From positions 29,856 through 93,855 of the forward strand of contig NZ_AZDV01000027.1 in assembly GCF_001434835.1 (NCBI RefSeq): 64,000 nt of DNA, written 5' to 3'. The notes below the pieces were generated by a model. That model saw only the letters and a list, made by a program, of their open reading frames with translations. It ran no database searches and was not told the DNA's origin. A program made the translations under genes and the position numbers. The DNA is from Levilactobacillus acidifarinae DSM 19394 = JCM 15949. GTDB lineage: Bacteria > Bacillota > Bacilli > Lactobacillales > Lactobacillaceae. Below are positions 43,836 to 52,240 of the stretch, one piece after another. How positions within the stretch are numbered: the stretch's first letter is position 1; every line of letters starts with the position of its first letter.

Positions 43836-43876
43836 AAAAAGCATCGATCAGCCCCCAGTTGATCGGTGCTTTTTTT
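43834..43876. terminator. Bidirectional terminator between the CNNM and XRE genes
   Basis: A7-GCATCGATCA / TTGATCGGTGC-T7 with an 8-base loop. It serves both convergent genes. Confidence 0.92.
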
Positions 43877-43891
43877 GCGCTCGTCACGGCA

Positions 43892-44158
43892 CTACCGCCA
43901 ATACCGAGCAACCGCTCGCCAGGGCCAGAATCGATTACTTGCTGACACCATCCCCCGATCGGTGTCAGTTCGATTGCCCAGATTGAGCGACATGTCCAAA
44001 ATTTTCCCTAACTCTTTGAGTTGTGAAGGGGCTGGATTACAAATTGCCCCTTCCCACCTATCGATGACCATCGGCTGGACACCCAGTCGTTGTGCCAAAT
44101 AAGCCTGTGTCATGTTATGCTGCTTACGGGCGACGCGAATCTGTTGTCCTAAGTCCAT
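43892..44158 (-). CDS. Small XRE-family DNA-binding regulator
   Basis: The 88-residue product has an N-terminal Cro/CI-type helix-turn-helix: LGQQIRVARKQHNMTQAYLAQRLGV, recognition helix around VQPMVIDRWEGAICNP, LKELGKILDMSL. After residue 60 the tail is basic and aromatic and shows no domain. The ATG follows GGGGGAG by six bases, and an extended -10 (TGGTATACT, 44193-44185) sits just upstream. It is convergent with CNNM and has no obvious partner gene, so its targets are unknown. Confidence 0.8.
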   Translation of the reverse strand: MDLGQQIRVARKQHNMTQAYLAQRLGVQPMVIDRWEGAICNPAPSQLKELGKILDMSLNLGNRTDTDRGMVSASNRFWPWRAVARYWR

Positions 44159-44343
44159 GCTATACTCCCCCTAACTCTTTCAAGAGTATACCATGAACTA
44201 TTGCCTAATTAACAGACGTATTGGGGAGTTAATTAGACGACTTACTCATCCGTCAATTTGATGATTATATCGCCATAAGCACCTTGGTTAGTGCACACTA
44301 ACTTTGGGCTGAACTAGTCTTTGAAACTAGCTTATGTCCAATT

Positions 44344-44378
44344 AAAAGGCGCCACCGTTAACGATGACGCCTTAAAAT
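44344..44378 (-). terminator. Terminator of the DHA2 MFS gene
   Basis: AAGGCGTCATCG-TTAA-CGGTGGCGCCTT hairpin on the minus strand followed by TTTTAATT. Confidence 0.75.
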
Positions 44379-44416
44379 TCAAGGTTCATTTAATATTTGT
44401 CACAATTGCCGTCAAC

Positions 44417-45859
44417 CTAACGCACGGTTTCCTTGTGTTTTGGTAACCGCATGGCCAGCAAGAACCCGGCAATGGTTAAAATCAACGTAAAGTAAAACCC
44501 GTAGTGGGCACCGTTAGTGAAGGCGCTAGCGGCTTGATGCGCGCCGTTAGCAAAGTAAGCGGCTTGCCCAATACCTAATAGACTAGTGGCAACCGCCGTA
44601 GCAATGGCCCCAACCACCTGTTGTAAGGTGTTCATGATGGCACTCCCGTCGGCGGCAATGGGCCCGGTCAGCGAGTTCAACCCGTGGGTTTGCGACGGCG
44701 ACATGGCCAATGGGACCCCAATCATCAAGACAATGTGGGCTAAGATCACGTACCAAATCGCACTATGCGTCGTCGTCAAAGCCAGCATCAACGCCCCAAC
44801 CATCGAGATGATAAAACCCAGCATGGCGGGCATCCGAGCGCCGATTTGGTCATACAACCGACCGGAAACTGCGGAAACAAAGGCGTTAACTAGTCCCCCT
44901 GGAAACATGATGATCCCGGTCAAGGCAACCGGAACCAATAGTCCCTTTTGGATGTACATCGGTAACAGGTACATGGCGGAAAGGATAATTCCAAAGTTAA
45001 TCATGACCAGGCTGGCGCCGACCCGGAAACCGGGAATGGCGAAGGCCCGCAAGTTTAAGATGGGGTGCTCCATGGTCAGTTGCCGGTGGGTGTACCAGGC
45101 CAGCACCAGGATTCCAAGAACGAGGCTACCTAACACAACGGCGGAGCCCCACCCGTGATCACTAGCCAAACTGACCCCGACCACTAGACTCCCAAACCCA
45201 ACCATCGATAGTAGGATGGACAGGAAGTCGATTTTAGGCCGAGTGACCGGTGCAATGTTTTTCAGCGAGATCACGGCAAAGACAAAGGCAATGATCAAAA
45301 ACGGAATAAACAGCCAGAAGATCCACCGCCAAGACGCTAGACCTAAGACCAGACCAGCCAGCGTAGGACCAACGGCGGGGGCAAACATGATGACTAACCC
45401 GATCATCCCCATGGCCGCCCCCAATTTATAAGGTGGGAAGATTTGCATCGCCACGGTAAACATCAGTGGCAGAATCAATCCAGTGGCAATCCCCTGAATC
45501 ATCCGGCCGAACAGTAATACGCCAAAGCCGGGAGCCAACGCCGAGATCACGGCACCCACGGCGAAGTCCACCAAGGCAAAGAGAATGACTTGCCGGGTGG
45601 TAAACCATTTGCTAATTAGACTTGATAACGGTAACACAATTCCAATCATCAGCATGTAGCCGGTGACTAACCATTGCACAGTTGCCGTCGACACGTTTAG
45701 TTGCGTCATCAATTGCGGTAAAGCAATGTTTAACGACGTTTCACTAAACATCCCGACGAAGCCCCCAATCAGCATCCCCATCATGGCCAGCATGGGATGG
45801 GCCACCGGGACCCGTGCAGTTTTAGCAGCTGCTGCTTGGTTATTTTGTACAGTATCCAT
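44417..45859 (-). CDS. MFS multidrug transporter, DHA2 (EmrB/QacA) family
   Basis: A proton-driven drug exporter. The 480-residue product has about 14 hydrophobic segments. It carries the DHA2 motifs: NIALPQLMTQL after helix 1, WLVTGYMLMIGIVLPLSSLISKWF (motif A region, about residues 62-86), and the helix-5 antiporter motif GPTLAGLVLG. The start is ATG at 45859. The ABC-F gene lies 92 bases upstream on the same strand, so the two could form a resistance pair, though an AT-rich promoter-like stretch separates them. No TetR/MarR regulator is next to it. The substrate cannot be told from the sequence. Confidence 0.9.
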   Translation of the reverse strand: MDTVQNNQAAAAKTARVPVAHPMLAMMGMLIGGFVGMFSETSLNIALPQLMTQLNVSTATVQWLVTGYMLMIGIVLPLSSLISKWFTTRQVILFALVDFAVGAVISALAPGFGVLLFGRMIQGIATGLILPLMFTVAMQIFPPYKLGAAMGMIGLVIMFAPAVGPTLAGLVLGLASWRWIFWLFIPFLIIAFVFAVISLKNIAPVTRPKIDFLSILLSMVGFGSLVVGVSLASDHGWGSAVVLGSLVLGILVLAWYTHRQLTMEHPILNLRAFAIPGFRVGASLVMINFGIILSAMYLLPMYIQKGLLVPVALTGIIMFPGGLVNAFVSAVSGRLYDQIGARMPAMLGFIISMVGALMLALTTTHSAIWYVILAHIVLMIGVPLAMSPSQTHGLNSLTGPIAADGSAIMNTLQQVVGAIATAVATSLLGIGQAAYFANGAHQAASAFTNGAHYGFYFTLILTIAGFLLAMRLPKHKETVR

Positions 45860-45951
45860 TGGTTTTTCACACTCACTTTCATTTCAACACAATGGATTAC
45901 TCTACCAGAAAAAAATTTCCCTCGTAAGTGTTTTTTTATAAAAAGTTAAAG

Positions 45952-47472
45952 TTAACCGTTTTCACGCTGAATAACGGCGATTTTTTCCCGTAACGCGCGA
46001 ATTTTAGCGGTGTCAGCGGTGGGGTCCAGCATCAACCGATCGTACTCGAACCGCAACCGTGGCAGGTCACTGGCCGGAACGCCCTGGGCCGTCCGTTGAG
46101 GATCCACTAGTTGGTGGTCGGTCAATTGAACCGTCCGGGTCGCGACTTGTTGGCGAAAGGTCTGGTCGTGGGCCACGAACAGGACCGTTCCCGGATACCC
46201 CACTAGATAATCGGCTAAGGCTTGTAAGGCCGGTAAATCCAGGTAGTTGGTCGGCTCGTCTAATAACAGTAGATTACTGGCGCTGACCAGAATGCTCAAC
46301 AGCTGAAGTTTCACCTGCTCACCGCCACTTAGATCGCCCACCAGCCGGTCGTAGAATTTAGCGTCTAAGCCAAAGGCCCCCATCACCTGGCGGGTTCGAT
46401 CGGCATCCAGCGTAGTCGCCCGACTCATCACTTGCCAGACGGTCTGATCGGCGGGTAAGGCGGTCATATCCTGGTAGAAATACCCAATCCGGGCGCTAGC
46501 CGCCAGATGGGTCTGCGCGTGATGGGCCAGTAAGGCGTCTAGCAATGTCGATTTACCACTGCCGTTAGGTCCGGTCAGGGCTACCCGTTCACCGGGGCGA
46601 ATGCGCAGCGACGCCCTAGTCAGCAATTGATGTTTGCCCCGCTTGAGGGTCAGGTCGGTCACGTTAACTAGGTACTTTCCCGTGACCGGCGGTAGGTCAG
46701 TCGCCACCAGCTTGATTCCCGCGGTCGTGTGGGGTTTGGTGGTCGTGACTTGCTGGGCCGCCCGTTCGGCGAGGTCGTGGGCGTTACGTTCCAGCCGCCC
46801 GGCGTTTTGTTCACGCAACGTCCGGGAATTTGACCGTTCGGCGGCACTCATCTTGCGGTTTCCCTTACGCACCCGGTGGGCCTTTTCACGCTTCTTTTGC
46901 GCCGCGAGTTGCAGCTTCCGACGGTCGTTTTGTTGATTCTGATACTGAGTCATTTCGTTAGCATCCCGCTGTTGTTTGGCCGTCTGGTAGGCGGCAAACG
47001 TCCCATTATACTGAGTAAAGCACCCCTGATCGACCACCCAAAGCTTGGTGGCCACGCGTTGGAGCAGGTCCCGGTCGTGAGAAATGAGTAATAGTAAGCC
47101 GTCGAAGTGGCCTAACGCCTGACTTAACCAGGCCTGGTGACGATCATCTAGGTTGGCGGACGGTTCGTCGAGAATCAAGATCTCCGGCCGTTGTGCCAAC
47201 GCCTGACGAACCCGGGCCAACATGCTTTGTCCACCGGATTGGCCTTGAGTGGGCGCAATCTGGGGCACCCGCACGACGGGCGCGTTAAGTTGCCGTTGGC
47301 CGGTAAAGTCGCGGTCGGTACCGGTAATGATCTTGGCCAGGGTGGTCTTCCCCGCCCCGTTAGCGCCCACGATGCCGACCCGGTCGCCGGTCTGGGCGGT
47401 CAGTTGGTCTGTCGTAAAAAGCGGTTGGCCCGCAATTAATTTGGTGATGTGATTTAAATAAAGTTGTGTCAA
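45952..47472 (-). CDS. ABC-F ATPase, ribosomal-protection type
   Basis: A soluble two-domain ABC-F protein of 506 residues. NBD1 has Walker A GANGAGKT (about 36-43), an SGGQS signature and ILILDEPSANLD. NBD2 has GPNGSGKS (about 299-306), LSGGEQ and LLLLDEPTNYLD. The Lys/Arg-rich inter-domain linker (about 190-250) reaches the peptidyl-transferase centre in this family. Size and linker fit the antibiotic-protection branch, but housekeeping ABC-F roles cannot be excluded. There are no membrane segments. The start is TTG at 47472 with AAAGGGGG upstream. A 235-base leader with an attenuator hairpin precedes it, a common control for this class. Confidence 0.88.
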   Translation of the reverse strand: MTQLYLNHITKLIAGQPLFTTDQLTAQTGDRVGIVGANGAGKTTLAKIITGTDRDFTGQRQLNAPVVRVPQIAPTQGQSGGQSMLARVRQALAQRPEILILDEPSANLDDRHQAWLSQALGHFDGLLLLISHDRDLLQRVATKLWVVDQGCFTQYNGTFAAYQTAKQQRDANEMTQYQNQQNDRRKLQLAAQKKREKAHRVRKGNRKMSAAERSNSRTLREQNAGRLERNAHDLAERAAQQVTTTKPHTTAGIKLVATDLPPVTGKYLVNVTDLTLKRGKHQLLTRASLRIRPGERVALTGPNGSGKSTLLDALLAHHAQTHLAASARIGYFYQDMTALPADQTVWQVMSRATTLDADRTRQVMGAFGLDAKFYDRLVGDLSGGEQVKLQLLSILVSASNLLLLDEPTNYLDLPALQALADYLVGYPGTVLFVAHDQTFRQQVATRTVQLTDHQLVDPQRTAQGVPASDLPRLRFEYDRLMLDPTADTAKIRALREKIAVIQRENG

Positions 47473-47523
47473 AAAGTCGTCCCCCTTTAAGCGTGTGGCG
47501 ACTGCTGGTCAAGTCTCGAGCAC

Positions 47524-47566
47524 AAAAAAAGTGACCGCGTTTTCCTGACGAAAACGGCGCCCACTG
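47524..47566 (-). terminator. Attenuator hairpin in the ABC-F leader
   Basis: On the minus strand, CAGTGGGCGCCGTTTTC-gtcag-GAAAACGCGGTCAC (with small bulges) followed by T7. It ends about 50 bases before the TTG start, so it would terminate transcription before the gene unless read through. Confidence 0.75.
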
Positions 47567-47665
47567 ATGGTCCTTGAGTACCCCAGCCGGCGTAACGAGC
47601 AGTCCCCATTGAGAACCCACTGCGCCCCTTGACGGGTGGCACAGGAGTCTAACAATCGAGTCTAC

Positions 47666-47677
47666 TTAGTTACGCAT
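47666..47677 (-). CDS. Possible three-codon leader peptide (MRN) of the ABC-F gene
   Basis: ATG-CGT-AAC-TAA lies about 30 bases after the predicted transcription start, behind a weak GAACGAGG. Such minimal ORFs control attenuation of some ABC-F genes by ribosome stalling. The short length makes chance likely. Confidence 0.25.
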   Translation of the reverse strand: MRN

Positions 47678-47713
47678 CGGCGGCAATACCTCGTTCTTTC
47701 TTAGAATGCTTAC

Positions 47714-47742
47714 AGGATACCATAGTCATTTTCACCTGGCAA
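47714..47742 (-). promoter_or_regulatory. Promoter of the ABC-F gene
   Basis: Minus strand -35 TTGCCA (47742-47737), 17 bases, extended -10 TGG-TATCCT (47719-47714). It predicts a leader of about 235 bases. Confidence 0.6.
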
Positions 47743-47819
47743 GTCCGGTCAAAATCCGCCGCACATTTTCCCCCGAATCCGAGTACACTAGAACTAAACT
47801 AACGACCGGAGGAATTCAC

Positions 47820-48293
47820 ATGCAACCACTACGGATTTTATTTATTTCGATTGAGGGCAACACCCGCAACTTCGTGGAACACCTGACAGCTTACGCTTTG
47901 GCTCAGCACGAGGCCAACGCGGACCTGCCGACCATCGAAGCCACCGAAATCAGCGACGCTAGCGACTTCACGCCCGAAACCACCCCGTACTTTTGTTTCG
48001 TGCCGACCTACCTCAACGGCGGCAATGGCATCGACAACGGCGTTAAGGAACTGATGACCAACGTTTTAGGGGAGTACATCGACTTCGGAGCCAACGCCCA
48101 GCACCTAGTCGGCGTCGTGGGCAGCGGCAACCGGAACTTTAACGAACAGTACTGCCTAACCGCCAAACGCTACGCTAAGAAGTTCGACGCGCCATTTGTT
48201 GCCAACTACGAATTGCGCGGGGTTCCGGCCGACGAAAAACGCGTCTACCAGGCCCTGGTGACCCGGATGAAGGAAGTGGTCACCGATGACTAA
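47820..48293 (+). CDS. nrdI: NrdI-like flavodoxin of class Ib ribonucleotide reductase
   Basis: NrdI supplies the oxidant that builds the dimanganese-tyrosyl cofactor of NrdF. The 157-residue product shows the phosphate-binding loop SIEGNTRNFVEHL near residues 10-22, VPTYLNGGNGIDNGV, and the conserved GVVGSGNRNFNEQYCLTAK. Its length is slightly above the usual ~130. The ATG at 47820 follows GGAGG by eight bases. The open frame continues upstream to 47706 without signals, and that part was excluded. nrdE and nrdF are not here. It overlaps the following nitroreductase gene by eight bases, so the two are translated together. Confidence 0.9.
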   Translation: MQPLRILFISIEGNTRNFVEHLTAYALAQHEANADLPTIEATEISDASDFTPETTPYFCFVPTYLNGGNGIDNGVKELMTNVLGEYIDFGANAQHLVGVVGSGNRNFNEQYCLTAKRYAKKFDAPFVANYELRGVPADEKRVYQALVTRMKEVVTDD

Positions 48294-49035
48294 CCCCACT
48301 TTGGCCACGTTACTGGCCCACCGCAGCATTCGCCGGTTCACCGACCAAAAACTGACCCCCGAAGAAATCACGACGTTGGTCACGGCCGCCCAACACGCAC
48401 CGACCAGCACCTTTTCCCAACAATACAGCATTCTAAGCGTCACCGATCCCGCCAAGTTGGCCGCATTAGGCGACCTCACCGGCCACCACTGGCTAGAACA
48501 AGCCGGTCACTACTTCATCTTTCTGGTCGACCAGTACCGGAACCAGGAATTGGCGCCCAAAACGATTACGACGGCGACCAATCTTCACAGTACGGACAAG
48601 TTGTTGGCCGGTATTTTCGACGCCACGATTGCCACGGAAGCCGTGGTCACGGCAGGCGAAAGTCTGGGCTTGGGGAGCACCATCATGGGCAGCATCTTAA
48701 ACGACGTGCCTCGTCTGATCCAATTGTTCGAATTACCGGAACTGACCTTCCCCGTCTTGGGGCTGGCCATCGGACACCCGGCCGAACAGCCGGAACACAA
48801 GCCCCGCTTGCCCCAAAAGCTGATGCATTTTGAAAACACCTACCACCCCGTCACGGCGGCCGATCCCCAGGTGGTGGCTTACGATGCGTTACTGAAACGC
48901 TACTATCAACAACGGACCACCAACCAACGGGAAGAAACCTTCACCCACCACCTCGCGACCGAACTAAGTCGCGACCCGCAACAACGGGCTGGGATTCTAG
49001 CGGCGTTGCAGCAACAGGGATTTTTACAAGAATAA
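48286..49035 (+). CDS. Nitroreductase-family FMN oxidoreductase (NfrA/NfsA type)
   Basis: A flavin enzyme using NAD(P)H to reduce flavins or nitro compounds. The 249-residue product begins with the family block LLAHRSIRRFTDQKL, then AAQHAPTSTFSQQYSI and the FMN-binding GLGSTIMGSI (about residues 126-135). The PVLGLAIGHPAEQP stretch (about 153-166) marks the NfrA-like subgroup. The start overlaps nrdI by eight bases, so it could be the electron donor for NrdI. The substrate is not determined by sequence. Confidence 0.88.
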   Translation: MTNPTLATLLAHRSIRRFTDQKLTPEEITTLVTAAQHAPTSTFSQQYSILSVTDPAKLAALGDLTGHHWLEQAGHYFIFLVDQYRNQELAPKTITTATNLHSTDKLLAGIFDATIATEAVVTAGESLGLGSTIMGSILNDVPRLIQLFELPELTFPVLGLAIGHPAEQPEHKPRLPQKLMHFENTYHPVTAADPQVVAYDALLKRYYQQRTTNQREETFTHHLATELSRDPQQRAGILAALQQQGFLQE

Positions 49036-49064
49036 TTTAGTCACCCATTAGCAACTGTTAAATC

Positions 49065-49105
49065 AAAGGACCGCCCTAGAAAACTACCAGGGCGGTCCTT
49101 TAGTT
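49065..49105. terminator. Terminator of the nrdI-nitroreductase operon
   Basis: AAAGGACCGCCCT / AGGGCGGTCCTTT perfect 13-base arms with an 11-base loop. Probably shared with the convergent hydrolase gene. Confidence 0.93.
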
Positions 49106-49137
49106 TAATCTATCTTACATTTAAAAACTTCCACACT

Positions 49138-50187
49138 TCAGATCGTATTTTCACCCTCATGCCACTGCTCTTTTTCAACAAATGGCGTCACCGTTTGCTT
49201 GGAAATAAAGCTAAAGTAACGGAGTTCTGTTCCCCACTCATCTGGGTCTCCATACTCTAGTGAACGTAAATTCCGGTTGTCATACGTAAATGCATATAAC
49301 ACTTTATTTTGAATATCATACCCTGCCGTATACTGTGTCCACGCGACTGGTGTCTCAGGTTGATCAATTCTTAAAGCTCCTTTAGGAGTATTAACCGTTG
49401 TCAGCAATTGAAAAATCTGATTCATCGCCTCATCATCATTTACCTTGATTGATAACAGCTTTGCGTATGCTGCTCGTAGAAAACGTGATTCTGGCTTATA
49501 GTCGGCCGGAATACCAACTAGCCCACTAGTTGCTTCGTCAAGTCCAATTTGATCAATCTTTTCAGCAACGTCGTATGTGTAAGTCCGCTTAGTTGTACGT
49601 TCCAACCAGGTTTTTAATTGGGTTAGATGCCAGTCAAACGTTGGGGCATTCGTGAACACACCCACAGGATTTTCAAAAATTTTAAATCCATTCTCAACGG
49701 ACGGTTCAATCACAATAGAACGTCCCGTTTCATCCTGAAAAACGCAGTGCTGTGGAACTGACATTCCCATCATGGGACCCGTTTCATTCGTAATTCCCAC
49801 ATCGTTCTTAAGCCGTTGTTTAATCTCATCCAGGCTACGATAATGTGTCAAAATCCAAGTACACAGTTCTTCACCACGAATTGCTACTTTTCCTGCCGCT
49901 TCAATAGTTTTAGTCGATGCGTAATTGAAGAAGTGATCGAAGTAAAATGATCCGCCACAAATCCCGTAATCATTAATTCCGTCTAGGATTACCGGCGAAT
50001 GATGTAAATCCTTGGCCCACGCGATTCCCATAACGCTTCTTTCAGCAGTAAACGGTGTAAATGTCGCTGTAAACTGATATCCCCGTGGGACCTTAACTCC
50101 AGAGTATTCGAAGTGTTGCTCAAAGTCTTGAGTTCTACCCCAAAATGGATGCCCTTGTTGACTAATCAACTCAATTCCTGTGCACAT
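49138..50187 (-). CDS. Choloylglycine hydrolase / penicillin V acylase family Ntn-hydrolase
   Basis: An N-terminal-nucleophile amidase that cleaves linear C-N amide bonds (conjugated bile salts, penicillin V or N-acyl signals). In the 349-residue product the mature N-terminal nucleophile Cys2 is present, with Arg18 and Asp21 (GRTQD), Asn72 (GINDYG), Asn180 (FTNAP) and Arg235 (ESRFLRA), matching the family's catalytic set. There is no signal peptide. Specificity (bile salt or penicillin V) cannot be set from the sequence. It is the last gene of a three-gene operon behind the LacI gene. The block is AT-richer than its surroundings. Confidence 0.88.
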   Translation of the reverse strand: MCTGIELISQQGHPFWGRTQDFEQHFEYSGVKVPRGYQFTATFTPFTAERSVMGIAWAKDLHHSPVILDGINDYGICGGSFYFDHFFNYASTKTIEAAGKVAIRGEELCTWILTHYRSLDEIKQRLKNDVGITNETGPMMGMSVPQHCVFQDETGRSIVIEPSVENGFKIFENPVGVFTNAPTFDWHLTQLKTWLERTTKRTYTYDVAEKIDQIGLDEATSGLVGIPADYKPESRFLRAAYAKLLSIKVNDDEAMNQIFQLLTTVNTPKGALRIDQPETPVAWTQYTAGYDIQNKVLYAFTYDNRNLRSLEYGDPDEWGTELRYFSFISKQTVTPFVEKEQWHEGENTI

Positions 50188-50206
50188 CCTAATTCCTCCA
50201 ATCTGG

Positions 50207-51202
50207 TTAATTGTTTCCTTCTAGGTCATCTAACGCAACATGTTTTCCAGCGGACGGAATCATCGCAATGCCCGCTCCAATTAGTGCAACTACCGCACCC
50301 AAGATAGTGACCATGTAGACTTGATTACCTAACGCTGGGATTAACCAATCAATCAAAACTGAACCAATTAATTGTCCCGCCGTAGAAGCTAACCCTAATA
50401 ACAGAAGGCCTAGCCCTCGAACCAATAAAGCCATTAACGCAATTGATAATAATCCTAATGGGCCGCCGAGATACATCCACCAAGTTCCAGGAAGACTAAA
50501 TGTAACCTGTCCCATCAAAACTCGTACTAAGAGGGCTAATCCTAAAATGCTAAATCCAACAATAAAGTTCCAAGTAATCGAAACTAACATCGAACCTGTT
50601 TCTTGGGCTACCGCAGAGTTACCTGCAGGTTGCCAACCAGCTAGCAATCCTGCTAAAAATGGTAAAATTGCTAACGCAATAACCTTAGGTGCCTGCCAGC
50701 TCGGTAGTACAACGAGTACCGTGGCAGCAATTGCTAAAATCGCCCCCAAAATACGAGGTAAGTTGAAAGGCTGCTTAACTGCCACACCAATTCCCAAACG
50801 GTCACAGACTAATCCAGAAATAACCATCCCTGAAATCAAAGTTGTTTGAAAAGTTGCAACTCCCAATACCGATGCTGAAGCACCTTCTGAAAAGACAACC
50901 ATCGCACCACAGCAACCAGCTAACCAGTTCCACCAAGGAATTGAACGTTTTGAAATCTTATGTGGAATTGAGGCGAATTGTTTCCGTGTTGAGCGACGAG
51001 CTAAAATAATAATTGCCATAACCACTAAACCTGATCCGAATGAAACAACTGCTGAAGCATTCCCATCGCCAAGTTGCTTACCCACTTGCCCATTTACAGC
51101 TGACTGCATCGGGGATAACATTCCGGCTAAGATTGTCGCAATTAATAGTAAAGGTACAACAACCGTTTTCTCGGTTTTGTGATTCGTTTCCGATTCATTC
51201 AT
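50207..51202 (-). CDS. DMT-superfamily transporter, DUF606/YdcZ type (tandem domain)
   Basis: A 331-residue inner-membrane protein with about ten hydrophobic segments in two repeats. Each repeat has the DUF606 pattern: residues about 20-160 (LLIATILAGMLSPMQSAVNG, WWNWLAGCCGAMVVFSEG) and about 165-310 (WWMYLGGPLGLLSIALMALLVRGLG). The function is probably small-molecule export or import; no substrate is known. A longer open frame begins at 51235, but GGAGAG is six bases before the ATG at 51202. It lies between the hydrolase and the amidotransferase-like gene, suggesting that it moves the substrate or product of that pathway. Confidence 0.85.
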   Translation of the reverse strand: MNESETNHKTEKTVVVPLLLIATILAGMLSPMQSAVNGQVGKQLGDGNASAVVSFGSGLVVMAIIILARRSTRKQFASIPHKISKRSIPWWNWLAGCCGAMVVFSEGASASVLGVATFQTTLISGMVISGLVCDRLGIGVAVKQPFNLPRILGAILAIAATVLVVLPSWQAPKVIALAILPFLAGLLAGWQPAGNSAVAQETGSMLVSITWNFIVGFSILGLALLVRVLMGQVTFSLPGTWWMYLGGPLGLLSIALMALLVRGLGLLLLGLASTAGQLIGSVLIDWLIPALGNQVYMVTILGAVVALIGAGIAMIPSAGKHVALDDLEGNN

Positions 51203-51259
51203 AATACTCTCTCCATTTCTATCAAAACGCATCATTAACCACTATCATCCAAACATGAC

Positions 51260-52000
51260 TTAATCTTGAGCTAACCAGGTTGAGCACCGTGAGAAAAATT
51301 CACCATAATATTGCCAAGCCATAAAGTCTTGAGAAGCCCAATGAGGCGCAATATCCGTCATATAAGCCAGCGTCCGTCCTTGCCCCGCCTTTCCCGTAAC
51401 CAGTAATGGATCATCGTTAATAGTCATCAACATAGTTCCCTCTGGTTTAACTGTAACTTGTTGATAGCCTAATAGACTTGGAAATGTCCCTAATCCCTCA
51501 CTAATAGGATTGTCTTGAACCTCTTGTGGAGCTAAACCTTGCGGCGCTTCAAATCGATCATCAGATGCTGAAATTTTGACAGGGAGAATGTCTTCAATCG
51601 GCGTATTATGATAATGCGCTTTACCTTCAAATCCGCCAAACGATAGGTATCCGCCTGCCATCATTAAGGAGCCACCATCTAACACCCACTGTTTAAGTAG
51701 CTCCATCCGATTAACAGTCGGTCGACCTTCCGCAAAAACTTGATTTGCAAGCGTAAGCGAATTAGAACCTATGTCTGATAAGATAACGACATCGTATTGA
51801 TTCAATTCAGCCTTAGTCCACGGGAAATGTTCTGGAACATCGTGGGCCTGTAAGTGCGTCACTTCATGACCTAATTGCCGTAAGTCCGCCAGTAGTTTCG
51901 TACAACCAATTTCTAACTTAGTACTCGTGAAGGAGTCATATCCTTTATATTCTGTCGTTGTTGAAATCCATGATTCGCCTGCCAAAAGAATTTTAGCCAT
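51260..52000 (-). CDS. Glutamine amidotransferase-like (class I GATase fold) protein
   Basis: The 246-residue cytoplasmic product has the flavodoxin-like/GATase-like fold pattern: KILLAGESWISTTT at the start, YDVVILSDIGSNSL near residue 77, WVLDGGSLMMAGGYLSFGG near 110, and LLVTGKAGQGRTLAYMTDIAPHW near 205. No Cys is found at the usual nucleophile elbow (GGYLSF lacks it), so it is likely a ThuA/COG5426-type protein, not an active glutaminase. ThuA-like proteins are tied to sugar or polyol metabolism. The ATG at 52000 follows AGGAG by eight bases; a GTG nine bases earlier overlaps that site. First gene of the operon. Confidence 0.75.
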   Translation of the reverse strand: MAKILLAGESWISTTTEYKGYDSFTSTKLEIGCTKLLADLRQLGHEVTHLQAHDVPEHFPWTKAELNQYDVVILSDIGSNSLTLANQVFAEGRPTVNRMELLKQWVLDGGSLMMAGGYLSFGGFEGKAHYHNTPIEDILPVKISASDDRFEAPQGLAPQEVQDNPISEGLGTFPSLLGYQQVTVKPEGTMLMTINDDPLLVTGKAGQGRTLAYMTDIAPHWASQDFMAWQYYGEFFSRCSTWLAQD

Positions 52001-52038
52001 TTTGAACACTCCTAATTATTCTCTTTTTAATACCTAAT

Positions 52039-52056
52039 CCTCTGTGCGCACAGAGG
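52039..52056. promoter_or_regulatory. 18-bp perfect palindrome upstream of the amidotransferase-like operon
   Basis: CCTCTGTGCGCACAGAGG is fully symmetric. It lies 39 bases before the operon's first ATG, in the probable 5' leader. This is typical of a regulator binding site with a CG centre, as LacI-family proteins use. Confidence 0.55.
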
Positions 52057-52076
52057 GTTTAAATATTGTCGTTGAT

Positions 52077-52096
52077 TTGGTAAAGCGCTTTATCAA
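52077..52096. promoter_or_regulatory. Candidate LacI-family operator
   Basis: TTGGTAAAGCGCTTTATCAA: 12-base perfect core TAAAGCGCTTTA and near-symmetric flanks. LacI/CcpA-like sites share the AAAGCGCTTT core. It lies just upstream of the operon's promoter region and behind the LacI-type gene. Confidence 0.6.
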
Positions 52097-52100
52097 AAGT

Positions 52101-52127
52101 TAAAAATAAAAACGCCTGGAAGCGTTA
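52101..52127 (-). terminator. Weak terminator downstream of the LacI-type gene
   Basis: On the minus strand AACGC-ttccag-GCGTT followed by TTTATTTTTA. The stem is short, so read-through into the operon is possible. Confidence 0.45.
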
Positions 52128-52240
52128 TCATTTTCAAGCCCAGTTTATCATGGTTATTCCGAAAGTCAAGGCTCACCCTTAGAAGTTTAAACCTGTATTT
52201 TTTTACATTTTTTCAAATCTTTTATGAAAGCGACTAATCA

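Noticed and set aside
43866-44102. 78-codon plus-strand frame
   Set aside because: Antisense to the XRE gene, without ribosome binding site.
47625-47650. T-box-like GGGTGGCAC on the plus strand near 47634
   Set aside because: Only part of the T-box core, no antiterminator partner and no aminoacyl or amino-acid gene downstream.
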